From positions 1-64,000 of the IMG/VR virus record IMGVR_UViG_3300046170_000433: 64,000 bases of DNA, one strand, 5' to 3'. Shown here one piece after another: positions 24,901 to 32,206 of this stretch (its first letter is position 1; each line of letters begins with the position of its first letter). This DNA is from a virus. The notes under the pieces were generated by a model, which was not told the DNA's origin, made no database searches, and saw only the letters and a list, made by a program, of their open reading frames with translations. The position numbers and the translations under genes are program-made.

Positions 24901-27277
24901 AGGCAGTAAGTCGCACTGGCTTACCATCCACCTCCAAGCCATCGGAGAACTTAGCTACTGCTTCTGCATTCTCTTGCTGTAACTCCTCAGAGATTGGTGG
25001 GCTTATTATCTTCTTCTTCGGCTCATCAATATGTCTCTGTATTTCACGCTCCAAAGATGCTTCGGTTTTTGCTATCTGACCAACCGACTCCATCTTATTT
25101 TGGTATGGCTCAAAGTATACGTTCAGAGTGGTCTGAAGAGTTGCTACATCTATAGCACCCGTAAGATACATTTTGGCATAATGCTGAACTAAGTTGAAGT
25201 CCTCATCCTCCATATTGAGTTCACGTGCCATATCGAGGACATTTTCATATATCCCCTTGTCACCATCTGGGGCAACTTCCTCTACTTCCTCTTCTTCGTC
25301 TTCCTCAACTTCCTCTTCTACTTCCTCTTCAGTCTCCTCTTCTTGCTCCTCCTCAACTTCTTCCTCACTCTCCTCTTCTTGCTCAGGTGACTCCTCTTCC
25401 TCCTTCTCCTCTAGCTGTGCTGCCGGATCAAGTGTATCATCAGAAAGTTCTGCAACTTCATTCTCGGAGACTGCACCTGCCAGCACATCACTACCTGTAC
25501 CCTTTTCTTGCTTCTGTACCTTTCCTCCCTTGTTTTCGTATGTTCTGACTGCTTTCTTGATAGCACTAAACTCGCCTTCACTAAGGACATCAAAGCCAGA
25601 CACATATTCTTTAGTGCCTTGTTTGCCCTCAGCAATGTGATTAGTGAAATCAATAAGGTCTACAATTCTTACATTCTTTGTAGTGCCTAGCTTTTTACCT
25701 AGAGTAGACTTCTCTTCGTCAGCTATATCCTTTGCTCTTTCGAGTATCTTCTTCTGCAAAGAGTCTATAATCTTACTATTTAAATTGGGTGCATATACCT
25801 CAAGGAGTGGGTTGAACTTATCACCCTCCATCGCAAGCTCATAGATTCTATTTGCTCTGTCATCTCTACCTACATTCTCCTTAAGGTAGTTCTGTACTTC
25901 GGCTGTCTCCATACTACGAATAAACTCGTAGTCGGTGAAGCCCTCCATGGCATTATTGTACTCCTCTTCTGACTCAAAGTCTGCTGCAACTTGTGCCTCC
26001 TGATTAAAGGTAAGAACATCTACTAGTTCTAGTCTGCCTCCGTCTGTATCATCTTCAAATGAATCTATTTCATTAATGTCAAAGTCACCTGTCTTATTCG
26101 CTAGTGGTCGTATTCGGATCGAGTAGCTTGCCGTCTTACCTGCTACTCGTCTTCCCATAGCCTTGATCACCTTAGAGTCCTTCTTGCCTCTGATCGTTCT
26201 CACAAGGTAAGCAGGCTCACCCTCTTGATCCTTCTTGAAATACCTTAACACTACTGCCTTCTTGGAGGTACTACTACCCTGCTTGTCACCCATATCAATT
26301 GCATTGAGATAGTTGATGGCATCTCTTCCCTTCAAGGGATTAGGTAAACCCGTCTTCTCAACTGATGGGTAGATACGATTCGCACTATTTTCCTGCCCAC
26401 GCTTATAAAAGCTCATCTCGTTATTGGCAGTAGCTTTCTCTTCCTCTAAGTCTAACTTCTCCTCGGTACTGAGCTTACGTGTACCGCCCTTATTTTTACC
26501 AAATTCCCCCTGTTGACTTAACTTTGACTTGGTGGTTTTGACCCAATCCTTTATTTCAATCTCGGAGTCAAAGGCATAATATACTTGGTTAGCCTCGTCA
26601 TCCCTTGTCGTAAAGCCCACCACTTGACCGCTAGCAGTAACATCAGGCGTTACCTTAAATTTCCCTATTCGAGCCTGTCCAACCTCATATGTGTCACCCT
26701 TTTGGTAGATAGCCTCACCAAGCTTTACTCGCTTTTCTTTTGGGTCTTTAACCTGCCTGTCTTCTAAAACAAGCATCCCAATCTCTGCTTTAAGATTATC
26801 GTCTTTTACATTCAGTTCCTTATCACCAATAGCATAGGTCTTGCCATCATGGCTTACACCAAGAACCTTACCCTTCTCATCGATTTTAAGCTCAACTCCA
26901 GAAGCTCTACCCTTTTTGACACCACCAGTATCCTTCCCTGTGACATAGACTTTGGTGGTTATACCATTCTGATTCTCAATGGCTGAGACACCTTCGATAG
27001 TTCTACCTCTTCTAGCATCTACCTTGATGATCGCTGATGCAGATACTGAGTTATCTCCAGTCTTCTCTGTCTTGATGGTACTAGTCTCTTCATCAATGGC
27101 AGTAATTTTAACTAGCTCATCACTATCTTTTAGTTTTACAAACTGCCCTACCCTCGGCTCATGAGTCTTGAAGTTCTGAGCAGCGCTTTGTTGCCTTGCT
27201 AGCTCGATAGCCTTCTTCTCTTCCTCCTCTAGTGCTAGGTCGAAAGGTGTTGGCTTCTTCCACTCATTATCCATCAA
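18935..27277 (-). CDS. Giant polyvalent ejection-type protein, main part
   Basis: A 2,780-residue frame. Features in order: charged N-terminal repeats with small beta-barrel-like segments (1-250), a long Glu-rich acidic stretch (about 600-690), an ADP-ribosyltransferase-like domain (about 1060-1160: ITVYHRTDADPEKVAEDGF, IFVSSSMDG, GYGENIIELRV), long helical regions, and a C-terminal third with hydrophobic segments (e.g. MLMSTAWLVPAGIAFTMF). This build matches large polyvalent proteins that phages package and inject. The start at 27277 (TTG, then ATG) has no ribosome site, and the frame stays open upstream to 27514, inside the end of the next gene. It is therefore almost surely the continuation of that gene after a -1 shift, giving about 3,500 residues. 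Confidence 0.8.
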   Translation of the reverse strand: MMDNEWKKPTPFDLALEEEEKKAIELARQQSAAQNFKTHEPRVGQFVKLKDSDELVKITAIDEETSTIKTEKTGDNSVSASAIIKVDARRGRTIEGVSAIENQNGITTKVYVTGKDTGGVKKGRASGVELKIDEKGKVLGVSHDGKTYAIGDKELNVKDDNLKAEIGMLVLEDRQVKDPKEKRVKLGEAIYQKGDTYEVGQARIGKFKVTPDVTASGQVVGFTTRDDEANQVYYAFDSEIEIKDWVKTTKSKLSQQGEFGKNKGGTRKLSTEEKLDLEEEKATANNEMSFYKRGQENSANRIYPSVEKTGLPNPLKGRDAINYLNAIDMGDKQGSSTSKKAVVLRYFKKDQEGEPAYLVRTIRGKKDSKVIKAMGRRVAGKTASYSIRIRPLANKTGDFDINEIDSFEDDTDGGRLELVDVLTFNQEAQVAADFESEEEYNNAMEGFTDYEFIRSMETAEVQNYLKENVGRDDRANRIYELAMEGDKFNPLLEVYAPNLNSKIIDSLQKKILERAKDIADEEKSTLGKKLGTTKNVRIVDLIDFTNHIAEGKQGTKEYVSGFDVLSEGEFSAIKKAVRTYENKGGKVQKQEKGTGSDVLAGAVSENEVAELSDDTLDPAAQLEEKEEEESPEQEEESEEEVEEEQEEETEEEVEEEVEEDEEEEVEEVAPDGDKGIYENVLDMARELNMEDEDFNLVQHYAKMYLTGAIDVATLQTTLNVYFEPYQNKMESVGQIAKTEASLEREIQRHIDEPKKKIISPPISEELQQENAEAVAKFSDGLEVDGKPVRLTALLNKELLRLDGSDALSGSLLDMAQTLLAHPFVKNLKVQFRSWDNFKDGIQNDGSNGKLTRAYIRGDTIVMGPFFKVSDTDLNAEDAVRVAFLEEVAHRVFATAVEASIQAKRKGKMPRGASKVLSMKQAIQFYDETKELMDWLRTQTDGVHYHGLMNMHEFWANFATNPKFRKFLNRPLPPKLARKFKSRFERVIDWVLDLASKIFDTDFTPQRTASDEIRKRYRTLLRTSDKLAANDVDLMRGAFESNDEIAGDSSFTDRKGNPIPKNADGTITVYHRTDADPEKVAEDGFVTKENTDEIFVSSSMDGQAEGYGENIIELRVKEENLELDDEFDGEVHFRVGIETANNSIVTQDNGLQMESADTIEQSVARGTLRAHTASLKDFSKIQKAVLADLGDANIEPERLKEFMTIDGSTTPDVIAKVIGKKTKLLAEEASTQFAEATNPNIDIDSVRDINDLETRANKDTGGRNLMKILAGARENVSNLFREAKTSKESIGYKVIEKQNRMEALTKPKSMFDAGKTQALFGRYLKSTLYNKSETTGEYSLVNAFEAATGLSPTSFSKLRELEIDEKKLYDLMDRLAEAQDPKDFIEQKTAKEIFDLMDIKAEDVGISDPELDQAVQVAVALMLGKDQKNDVPRSAFTTRMRLAPGRIAGHSVQEAVNLIKQASEGKPTPDVKDKSMMSILKNVRKLHEEIAELSKDMDKAKEEESIAKKFLEAYNDRIADLDEYFETTGPVELFEGAKFATLRLTDGKLMDDNFTYALGKGESSDEAKRMAAEASNLFKIMDTPEYKEQYEGTPEDRYFKQLAREMRKPNFGIQYSVSNVGFLHAAASSLQERMSRLGPAGKAVATLLNEYTRDYQAEAGRIFGQGKRVSGAIVRLHAEMAKDNGENVNLFMRNFGSKLFDWFNERPDLQGQEELAINKVWADLKAEDPDRNYTEEGKKALRAYLKQWSIQNENFQRLYRKYDISVYDEDVERESIATGRMDKLYRRFVDQGVYTTPRKLNMTKIAEVVSLLDPEFDYDESEDYQPKFFQKLLGGMKEAEVQQVDAEESFVQSLGKLVDGKIANLFFKPIFVGKSAHATPLTLTSQTDEGNNVRVLLPEELERAWRNAEGENAGIKVANAILDLKKLLPDSDDTTLSNLLGQFRHRANALIKAHAEATEDAKAVGDTEQSLSTMMSGTKLHSSIHARSLYNILPGEFFEYEMYDETSSGQHLSKILMTAKFGRKGEKLTENYSAIRDQYQPSYTTYKNLADELGYTIKSGSVPSKTNRIWWSSFKKKMESHMANKGKRVSFDQLDKEARTFVEAQKAFAAINAAFTSRSSNNQDISLGLEVLRTLAFGMVNTMKGAWTATMSIPDIVKRLGLNPTAFRQVGKTYANLAREVAGSFLESFGIEMLRADKYASELRDVFSREAGMMSFSENMTEIGKEGSLRGMQKGLRNLRNAVNSLSMIGAGQRAKTSGNYIPGSLLTPLTAPFTYLAQATNKSIALGMANTIEKFVIQTAKALDAKGVSLDNNTFEVKPSDLGYEDSKLDRWIFGSVDMVESLNQRLVSEGMSFTQLAQDYRRRLKVDPETKVLTRDAVLASYNIAMSEVTYDTMAGKGSWTQSGTGQFLSPLVGWSVSSAGKGLEQMKNKDGQLAIRESIRYMLMSTAWLVPAGIAFTMFTDWWDEEVLGKPSSLRKLPATAALPIIGLPLAATDPRFDGIAVFERAARANNVLGIVQEFASPLIIGQLDPTSRAGQFDPTRRVLAISSLMNSYNAVNNYFNAVKTSGFFTDLTEGEFNTEKLMPDYSNVVRPLMYSMGLNSVVQNMQMATHLTDIEDIDPTGLLATERQITDITGMRNSLRVYSKVMGMEMRKGGFMTYTATAMGNALKKMERAAYANDKEAFKEAYRTALSLSQAEDPRKDVIEKFKRKHIRQGVTRYALSDPDMQAILSVLSDSRRQKLLMSMQNHDFYLRGIGGSPTKPRKNTSQYSEELRRLVL
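20305..20327. promoter_or_regulatory. Dyad site inside the giant gene, imperfect
   Basis: CGTAACCCAAATCACTAGG followed by TTTC on the plus strand matches the control-site consensus closely but lies within coding sequence. It may be a chance match or an internal regulatory site. Confidence 0.35.
23825..23850. promoter_or_regulatory. Perfect dyad site inside the giant gene
   Basis: TTGTAACCCA-ttatcc-TGGGTTACAA, ten-base perfect arms with a six-base spacer: the most symmetric member of the site family, yet in the middle of a minus-strand coding sequence and not near any start. It resembles dispersed repressor sites that lie inside genes. Confidence 0.6.
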
Positions 27278-27492
27278 GTGGTGCTTTACAAACTCGGCTG
27301 TCGCAGCATCTGCTAACGCAGCTACATCCTGGGACTTATTGAGTCCATCAATCTCCTCGGCATAAAGCTCGGCATGAACTCTAGCTTGCCCCTTGATAAA
27401 CTTCTCATTGATTCCACTCTGTGGATTATTATCAATAAAGCTTTGAATGTCTCCCTCTAGCTCAGAGAAAACCTTGTAAGCAAGAATACCAC

Positions 27493-29490
27493 CTAGAGTC
27501 TCGTTGTTCTTATCTTAGCACTATTAGACTTCTTGGTAGTAATAGATAGCTTTCTAAGATTGCCACCTTTGTCTAGCTCAACAAGACCCTCGTCCTCCAT
27601 CTTAAGGGCAAGTGTTACTAAAGTATCATCCGTAACACTCTTTGTTGCATCGGGAAGGGAGTTACGTAATCGGATCGCTGTATCGTAAGCATTGTACAGC
27701 TGGCTCATATCCATAGCCATAATATCATTATCCGAGAATGGCATCTCCATATTGCCATCCATGTTAAGAATTAGCTCCTCTGCCTTAGCCTTTCTCTTAG
27801 CCTGTCTGTATAGCAAATCTACTGACTCTTGCTTCCGTTGGTCAGTTGGAGCATCTAAGTTCTGATTCTCTACGGTTAAGACTCCATCCTCTACCTTGTA
27901 AGTTGCAGAGTAAACTCTCTCCCTACTAGATACATCAGATACTATTAATTGATTACCTTTGGAGCTTACCTCTAGGTTAGTTTGAGCAGTCTGTATTACA
28001 TCATCATCCTTCTCCTCTTCCCGACCTTCTTGCTCCTTCTCTATCTGCTTTACTAGCTGAGGCTTCAGAGTCTTAAGTTCTTCCAATTTTTCATCGGTGA
28101 AGTTCTTTAAGTCCTCAGGCTTTATGATCTTATCCTTGCTGTCTACAATACTTAACTCACTAGACTTTAGCCTTTCAGTTGCTCCATTGTTATACTCAAC
28201 TAATACGGTACGCTCTTCCTCTTCTACCTCAAGTACTCTAGCTAGTCTGTTTGATCCTATTGGTGTTACTACCGTGCCTACACCTTGTTCTGCTATAGCA
28301 TTAAATCTTTTCTCCTCGAAACGATTCCTAATCTCTACTCTCTCATCTGAGGTTTCTAGTGGCTCTGACTCAGTATCCTCCTCCAAATCTGACTGAGCTG
28401 TATCTTGGGGTCTAAGTAACCTAGATACACCACCCGTAGCAGCCGTAACTGTACCACCACCAATAGCACCGAGAAGACCACCATTGATCATTCTCTCCCA
28501 GTCTTTCTCATTCCACTCTTCTTTGGTATGATACTTGACGGTCGCCATCTGCACGACTTCCTGCATTGCCTCAGTTATACCCTCACCACCTGCACCCTGT
28601 GCAAGAAACACCATACCCTCGGGTAGCGATTTAAATAACTTACCCACCTCTCTTTCAGCTGCATCTTTCCCAATGGACTTACTTAACTTGCCTACCAAGA
28701 AGACTGGTATTGCAGAGTCAAGTGCGCCGGAAGCACCACCTGCGAACATGGATAATGCTCTGGCCTCGCCAGGAGAAAGATACATTTCATCACTAGGATC
28801 GAGTCTAGTATATTCATAAAGGTCACCATAAACATGACCCGTATTCTCTAATGCAGAACTACCGAATGCCCCTGCCCCCATTCCTGCCTTAGCCCCATAA
28901 TTATCACCAAGATACTTCTTGGCTTTGGACTTAAGCTCAGAAAGCTTATCGGTCTTTTCTAACCCCTTCTGTATCTTTTTACCAATACCTCTACCAACCA
29001 CGGATGACACCATTGATGGCACTATATCGACTACAGACCTTGAAGCTCCTTGAGCAAAATATTTTAGGAAGTCACTGAAGTCATCGATCATTGTGTAATT
29101 ATCGAATACTTCCTTCCCATACTCACTAACTTGCCGAGCATCTCTCTGTGCTGAACGCATTAAATCACGCTCAGTCTCATCCATGCCAATAGCACCTAAT
29201 GCAGATGCCAAGCCTTGTTTAAGACCTTGCTTCTTGGTGTAGTACTGCTGTGCTATAGCATCTGTTGCTCCACCGAAGAATGTCTTCTGTTCCCCATATG
29301 CTTTCTTTATTAAAGGAACAAACTCGTAGTCATCACGCTCAGAAGCAAACTGCTCAATATTTATGTTTCGCTCCTCAAGTCTAGACTTTAGCTCTAAAGC
29401 TAAGTCTTCATCCGTGGCATTATCTGCCCGTTGCGAAAAACCTTTTTTCCTTAAAAAGTCTCGATAATCAGATATAGCTACACTTGCCAT
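27493..29490 (-). CDS. Giant polyvalent protein, N-terminal part
   Basis: A 665-residue frame that starts behind a control site. Residues 1-130 are charged and helical; 145-360 hold Gly/Ala-rich amphipathic and hydrophobic stretches (GAGAFGSSALENTG, MFAGGASGALDSAIPVF, GGLLGAIGGGTVTAATGG) of the kind found near the N-terminus of internal virion proteins; the rest is charged. It stops at 27493, but a frame shifted by -1 is open from 27514 through 27278 straight into the 2,780-residue frame. The 215 bases between the two called genes are thus coding, with no start codon or ribosome site of their own. A programmed -1 shift is possible; a base missing or added near AAGATAAGAAC is simpler. Confidence 0.8.
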   Translation of the reverse strand: MASVAISDYRDFLRKKGFSQRADNATDEDLALELKSRLEERNINIEQFASERDDYEFVPLIKKAYGEQKTFFGGATDAIAQQYYTKKQGLKQGLASALGAIGMDETERDLMRSAQRDARQVSEYGKEVFDNYTMIDDFSDFLKYFAQGASRSVVDIVPSMVSSVVGRGIGKKIQKGLEKTDKLSELKSKAKKYLGDNYGAKAGMGAGAFGSSALENTGHVYGDLYEYTRLDPSDEMYLSPGEARALSMFAGGASGALDSAIPVFLVGKLSKSIGKDAAEREVGKLFKSLPEGMVFLAQGAGGEGITEAMQEVVQMATVKYHTKEEWNEKDWERMINGGLLGAIGGGTVTAATGGVSRLLRPQDTAQSDLEEDTESEPLETSDERVEIRNRFEEKRFNAIAEQGVGTVVTPIGSNRLARVLEVEEEERTVLVEYNNGATERLKSSELSIVDSKDKIIKPEDLKNFTDEKLEELKTLKPQLVKQIEKEQEGREEEKDDDVIQTAQTNLEVSSKGNQLIVSDVSSRERVYSATYKVEDGVLTVENQNLDAPTDQRKQESVDLLYRQAKRKAKAEELILNMDGNMEMPFSDNDIMAMDMSQLYNAYDTAIRLRNSLPDATKSVTDDTLVTLALKMEDEGLVELDKGGNLRKLSITTKKSNSAKIRTTRL

Positions 29491-29498
29491 AGGTATAT

Positions 29499-29523
29499 TG
29501 TAACCTAGATAAATAGGTTGTAA
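29499..29523. promoter_or_regulatory. Dyad control site, copy 11
   Basis: AACCTA-gataaa-TAGGTT perfect core (29502-29519) with TGT/GTAA flanks, eight bases before the ATG of the giant gene at 29490. No Shine-Dalgarno follows. Confidence 0.7.
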
Positions 29524-29541
29524 AGATTATCAGTTTTTTTC

Positions 29542-30186
29542 TCAGTTTCTTATGCCCTGCACAAGATTTTGGTAAGATGTAGTCTTTGGCATGGGCTTAA
29601 TTGCTGTTGCTTTACCAAGTGCAGACCTACGTGCCTCGAGATTATCCTTTATGTTCTGAGGCTCATTAACACCGAATCTTTTCCCTACACCCTCAGCTGC
29701 ACCCTTTATCCCATTATCCTGAAAACCACGTACTGCATCAGGACCAGCTATACCTGCTAATACACTCGCCCCTGTTTTAACTGGCAACGGCCCAGGGGTT
29801 GCTTTGAAAGCAGCTGCAGCTGCACTCATGCTAGATAAGGTATCTTGAGTTAAATCTTTATTTACCTCGGTCTGTGCATCAGAGGCATACTCCTCTTGAG
29901 TTTTCATGTTACTCTTAATCTGAATAATTGAGTCCTTTTCTTGCTCAGCAACACCCTCATAAAGTGCAATCATTTCATCAACATATTTATCATCAATGAC
30001 ATCATTCTCTCTGACTACTGACACGACATTACTTAAAGGCTCTGTACTATTACTATCTTCCATTGGTTCTGAGAATGCTTGCTCTAGCCCCATAGTTGGC
30101 TCTGGCTCCTGGGAAAATGCTTGCTCTAGTCCCATGGTCTGCTCGGACTCTATTGGTTCTGAGAAAAAATCTTCTAACTGGCTCAT
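29542..30186 (-). CDS. Virion-associated candidate with MGLEQAFS repeats
   Basis: A 214-residue acidic protein. MGLEQAFS occurs twice at the N-terminus (about 18-25 and 33-40) inside EP-rich sequence; an Ala/Gly-rich hydrophobic segment follows at about 125-155. No known family. Location between the giant protein and other virion genes suggests a structural or internal virion component. Its start overlaps the upstream stop by four bases. Confidence 0.7.
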   Translation of the reverse strand: MSQLEDFFSEPIESEQTMGLEQAFSQEPEPTMGLEQAFSEPMEDSNSTEPLSNVVSVVRENDVIDDKYVDEMIALYEGVAEQEKDSIIQIKSNMKTQEEYASDAQTEVNKDLTQDTLSSMSAAAAAFKATPGPLPVKTGASVLAGIAGPDAVRGFQDNGIKGAAEGVGKRFGVNEPQNIKDNLEARRSALGKATAIKPMPKTTSYQNLVQGIRN

Positions 30187-30926
30187 GGCTTAATCGTCTG
30201 CGGTATAGGAGCAAGGTCACCATCTTCTTCCATGCGATCCATTGCACCCTGAATTTCTTGCGATGTGGCATTCGATTCGTCTAATCCTTCAATTCCGCGA
30301 GCAGTTGGTGCAGAGGATGCATCTATTCCCCCACTCTTTAAATCTTTCAATTCTACAACAGCCTCTTTAGCTTGTTGCATTCTTGCCTGCTTATATTCCA
30401 GTACAGCTTTTTGTGCTTCGGCTAGTTCTTTAGCTGCCTCCACAACCTCAGGGTCCTGCTTGATCCAGCCTAACTCCTGCCCAAGTGCCTTACCCAGAAC
30501 AATAGCCTCATAAACTGCTGTTGCAAGTCCTGCACGAGCAGCAAGTTTTTTAGTACCCTTTGTTGCAAGCTTCTTTTTGACCCTTTGAGAAAAGCTGTCA
30601 GTCTTCACCTTTAGCTCTGAATCCATATGGTTAGCTAGCTTCTGCTCGTACTCATATCGATTTCTTAAATCCTTCCTTGGATCACCAGACTCAGTAGGCA
30701 TAGGCTCACTAAAAGGCTTCATATTATTATTACTTAAGAATGTATTTATATCCTTAGCTTGGGTAAAGTAGCCTTGCGTTTTTATTCTATCATTAATTCT
30801 TTTCAGGGAAGCCTCTTTTTTCTTAACCTTTAATTCATTCTTCGCTCTGCGGTCATCTACTATATTTTTAGCAGTCATAGCAGATGGAACAGCTACAGAT
30901 GCAATGGTAGCTGCAATCGCCTCCAT
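30183..30926 (-). CDS. Virion-associated helical protein
   Basis: A 247-residue, mostly helical protein. A short hydrophobic N-terminus (about 1-20, MEAIAATIASVAVPSAMTAK) is followed by basic coiled-coil-like sequence, a Gly/Ala/Leu stretch at 130-150 and a long Glu/Lys helix (160-200). Short N-terminal hydrophobic part plus coiled coil is typical of small internal virion proteins. No family recognised. Confidence 0.7.
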   Translation of the reverse strand: MEAIAATIASVAVPSAMTAKNIVDDRRAKNELKVKKKEASLKRINDRIKTQGYFTQAKDINTFLSNNNMKPFSEPMPTESGDPRKDLRNRYEYEQKLANHMDSELKVKTDSFSQRVKKKLATKGTKKLAARAGLATAVYEAIVLGKALGQELGWIKQDPEVVEAAKELAEAQKAVLEYKQARMQQAKEAVVELKDLKSGGIDASSAPTARGIEGLDESNATSQEIQGAMDRMEEDGDLAPIPQTIKP

Positions 30927-31136
30927 CTAAATCTAATTCACCTAAGCCATCTGTAACAAATGTTGCGGCAATCACTTATTGCCTCTGCTGTATCTAAAGT
31001 TGGCGAATAGAAAGAATCATCTTTAGCCTCCTCTAGGGCTATGCGCTTTCTATCTACATTTTTCTCTAGATCACCCTCTTCCTTTTTCTTAAGAGCAAAC
31101 TCATCAAATTCCTTTTCGCTTGCTGTCTCTCCACCC

Positions 31137-31544
31137 TCAGTCCTTGCCTTTAGCTACACTAGATTCATCTGCACCTTCTTCCTCTAGACCAGAACGCGAG
31201 TAACCATCTAGTACATTTGGGTCATCAGTAAGCTCAACGAGCCTACTTTTGAAGGCTTCTTTAATAATTGAAATGCCCTCTTTACTCGACTGCTTACTCG
31301 ATATCTTTAGTGACATCTGGTCATATTCACTTATTAAATCATTAAGTTGCTTCTGTTGCTCACTATGATCTGTAAGCCTTGCCTGTAGCTTTCCCTGAAT
31401 ACCGCCAAAAGCTTGGTCTTTAGAACGACCTTGCTCAATAAGCTTACTAGTAAGAAGTTTCTTTTTGCTGTTCATTGAGAGTAGGCACATCTTTCCATGA
31501 AGCACCTTCTCTCCCTGTAATCCCCTCCATAAGGTTTTCAACAA
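31137..31544 (-). CDS. 3' fragment of the broken virion-region gene
   Basis: A 135-residue open frame whose first 25 residues are in the wrong frame; from about 31480 on it continues the preceding fragment with a Lys/Glu/Gln-rich helical sequence. It has no ribosome site of its own. Confidence 0.5.
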   Translation of the reverse strand: MLKTLWRGLQGEKVLHGKMCLLSMNSKKKLLTSKLIEQGRSKDQAFGGIQGKLQARLTDHSEQQKQLNDLISEYDQMSLKISSKQSSKEGISIIKEAFKSRLVELTDDPNVLDGYSRSGLEEEGADESSVAKGKD

Positions 31545-31588
31545 ATTCTATGTCATCATCTTCTGCTTCACCTGAATTCATTATTTGA

Positions 31589-32206
31589 TCAACATCTACA
31601 ATGACCCCCTGCATTCAATTGCTCTTTATTAGTTAGTCTCTGTCTAGCAAATTCCTGACGAGCTAGCGTAATATTCTTACGCACCTCTTCTAAATTACCA
31701 CTACCCGCCTCCACATCAAGTATAGCTGCAAACCCCTTCTTGAGGGTCATTATTTCCGACTCCTTCTGTTCCTGTCTTTGACGTCTTTTTTCTTTAAAGA
31801 AAAGTTGATTCTTCTTTGCAGCAGCTTCTCTCTCAGGCGCCCCTCTATCCCATTCGATTTTATCTACTGCATCTTCCCTCCGATATCTCTCCTCACGATC
31901 TGCTAAAACCTCAAGCCTCTTGCGGTCTTCATCATCTATTTCTCGGTTACGATCACGGACATCATCACGAAGTTCTTGTCTACGAATACGCTTCTGATCC
32001 TCGAGATACTCTCTTCTGTCCCTCATATCATCCTGCTTGGCAAACATGCGATCATACACACGACCTGCTTGAGGATTTATTACTCCACGACTTGGAGTTG
32101 TTGGTGCAGGACCAGCTGTTGGCGCACCAGCCATAGGTACGCTTGGACGGATAGCTTGACCAGCCATCCCAGGATCCATGTTAATTGGAAGTATTTGGCT
32201 CATCAT
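31589..32206 (-). CDS. 5' fragment of the broken virion-region gene
   Basis: The longest intact piece, 205 residues: Pro/Gly/Ala-rich residues 1-45, then an Arg/Glu/Asp-rich coiled coil (50-150) and a helical end that leaves frame at a GGGGG run. Its last seven residues (AGGHCRC) are out of character and mark the frame break. Confidence 0.6.
   Translation of the reverse strand: MMSQILPINMDPGMAGQAIRPSVPMAGAPTAGPAPTTPSRGVINPQAGRVYDRMFAKQDDMRDRREYLEDQKRIRRQELRDDVRDRNREIDDEDRKRLEVLADREERYRREDAVDKIEWDRGAPEREAAAKKNQLFFKEKRRQRQEQKESEIMTLKKGFAAILDVEAGSGNLEEVRKNITLARQEFARQRLTNKEQLNAGGHCRC

Larger units (their letters stand above)
30938..32206 (-). pseudogene. Virion-region gene broken by several frameshifts
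   Basis: One gene appears to run through four frames: 31589-32206 (starts MMSQILPINMDPG, Pro/Ala/Gly-rich, then a strongly charged coiled coil), about 31440-31610 (VIVDVDQIMNSGEAEDDDIEFVE...), 31137-31480 (KKLLTSKLIEQGRSKDQ...) and about 30938-31150 (ARTEGGETASEKEFDEF...). The changes fall at GGGGG (about 31605) and AAAAA (about 31460), and near 31140. The composite would be a helical, charged structural protein of about 420 residues. The start overlaps the preceding stop (ATGA), which supports the 5' end. Confidence 0.6.

Noticed and set aside
25194-25640. Plus-strand Ser-rich frame of 148 codons
   Set aside because: It is the mirror of the Glu-rich stretch of the giant protein on the other strand.
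18935-29490. N4-type virion RNA polymerase
   Set aside because: The joined length of about 3,500 residues fits, but I found none of the T7-like polymerase motifs.
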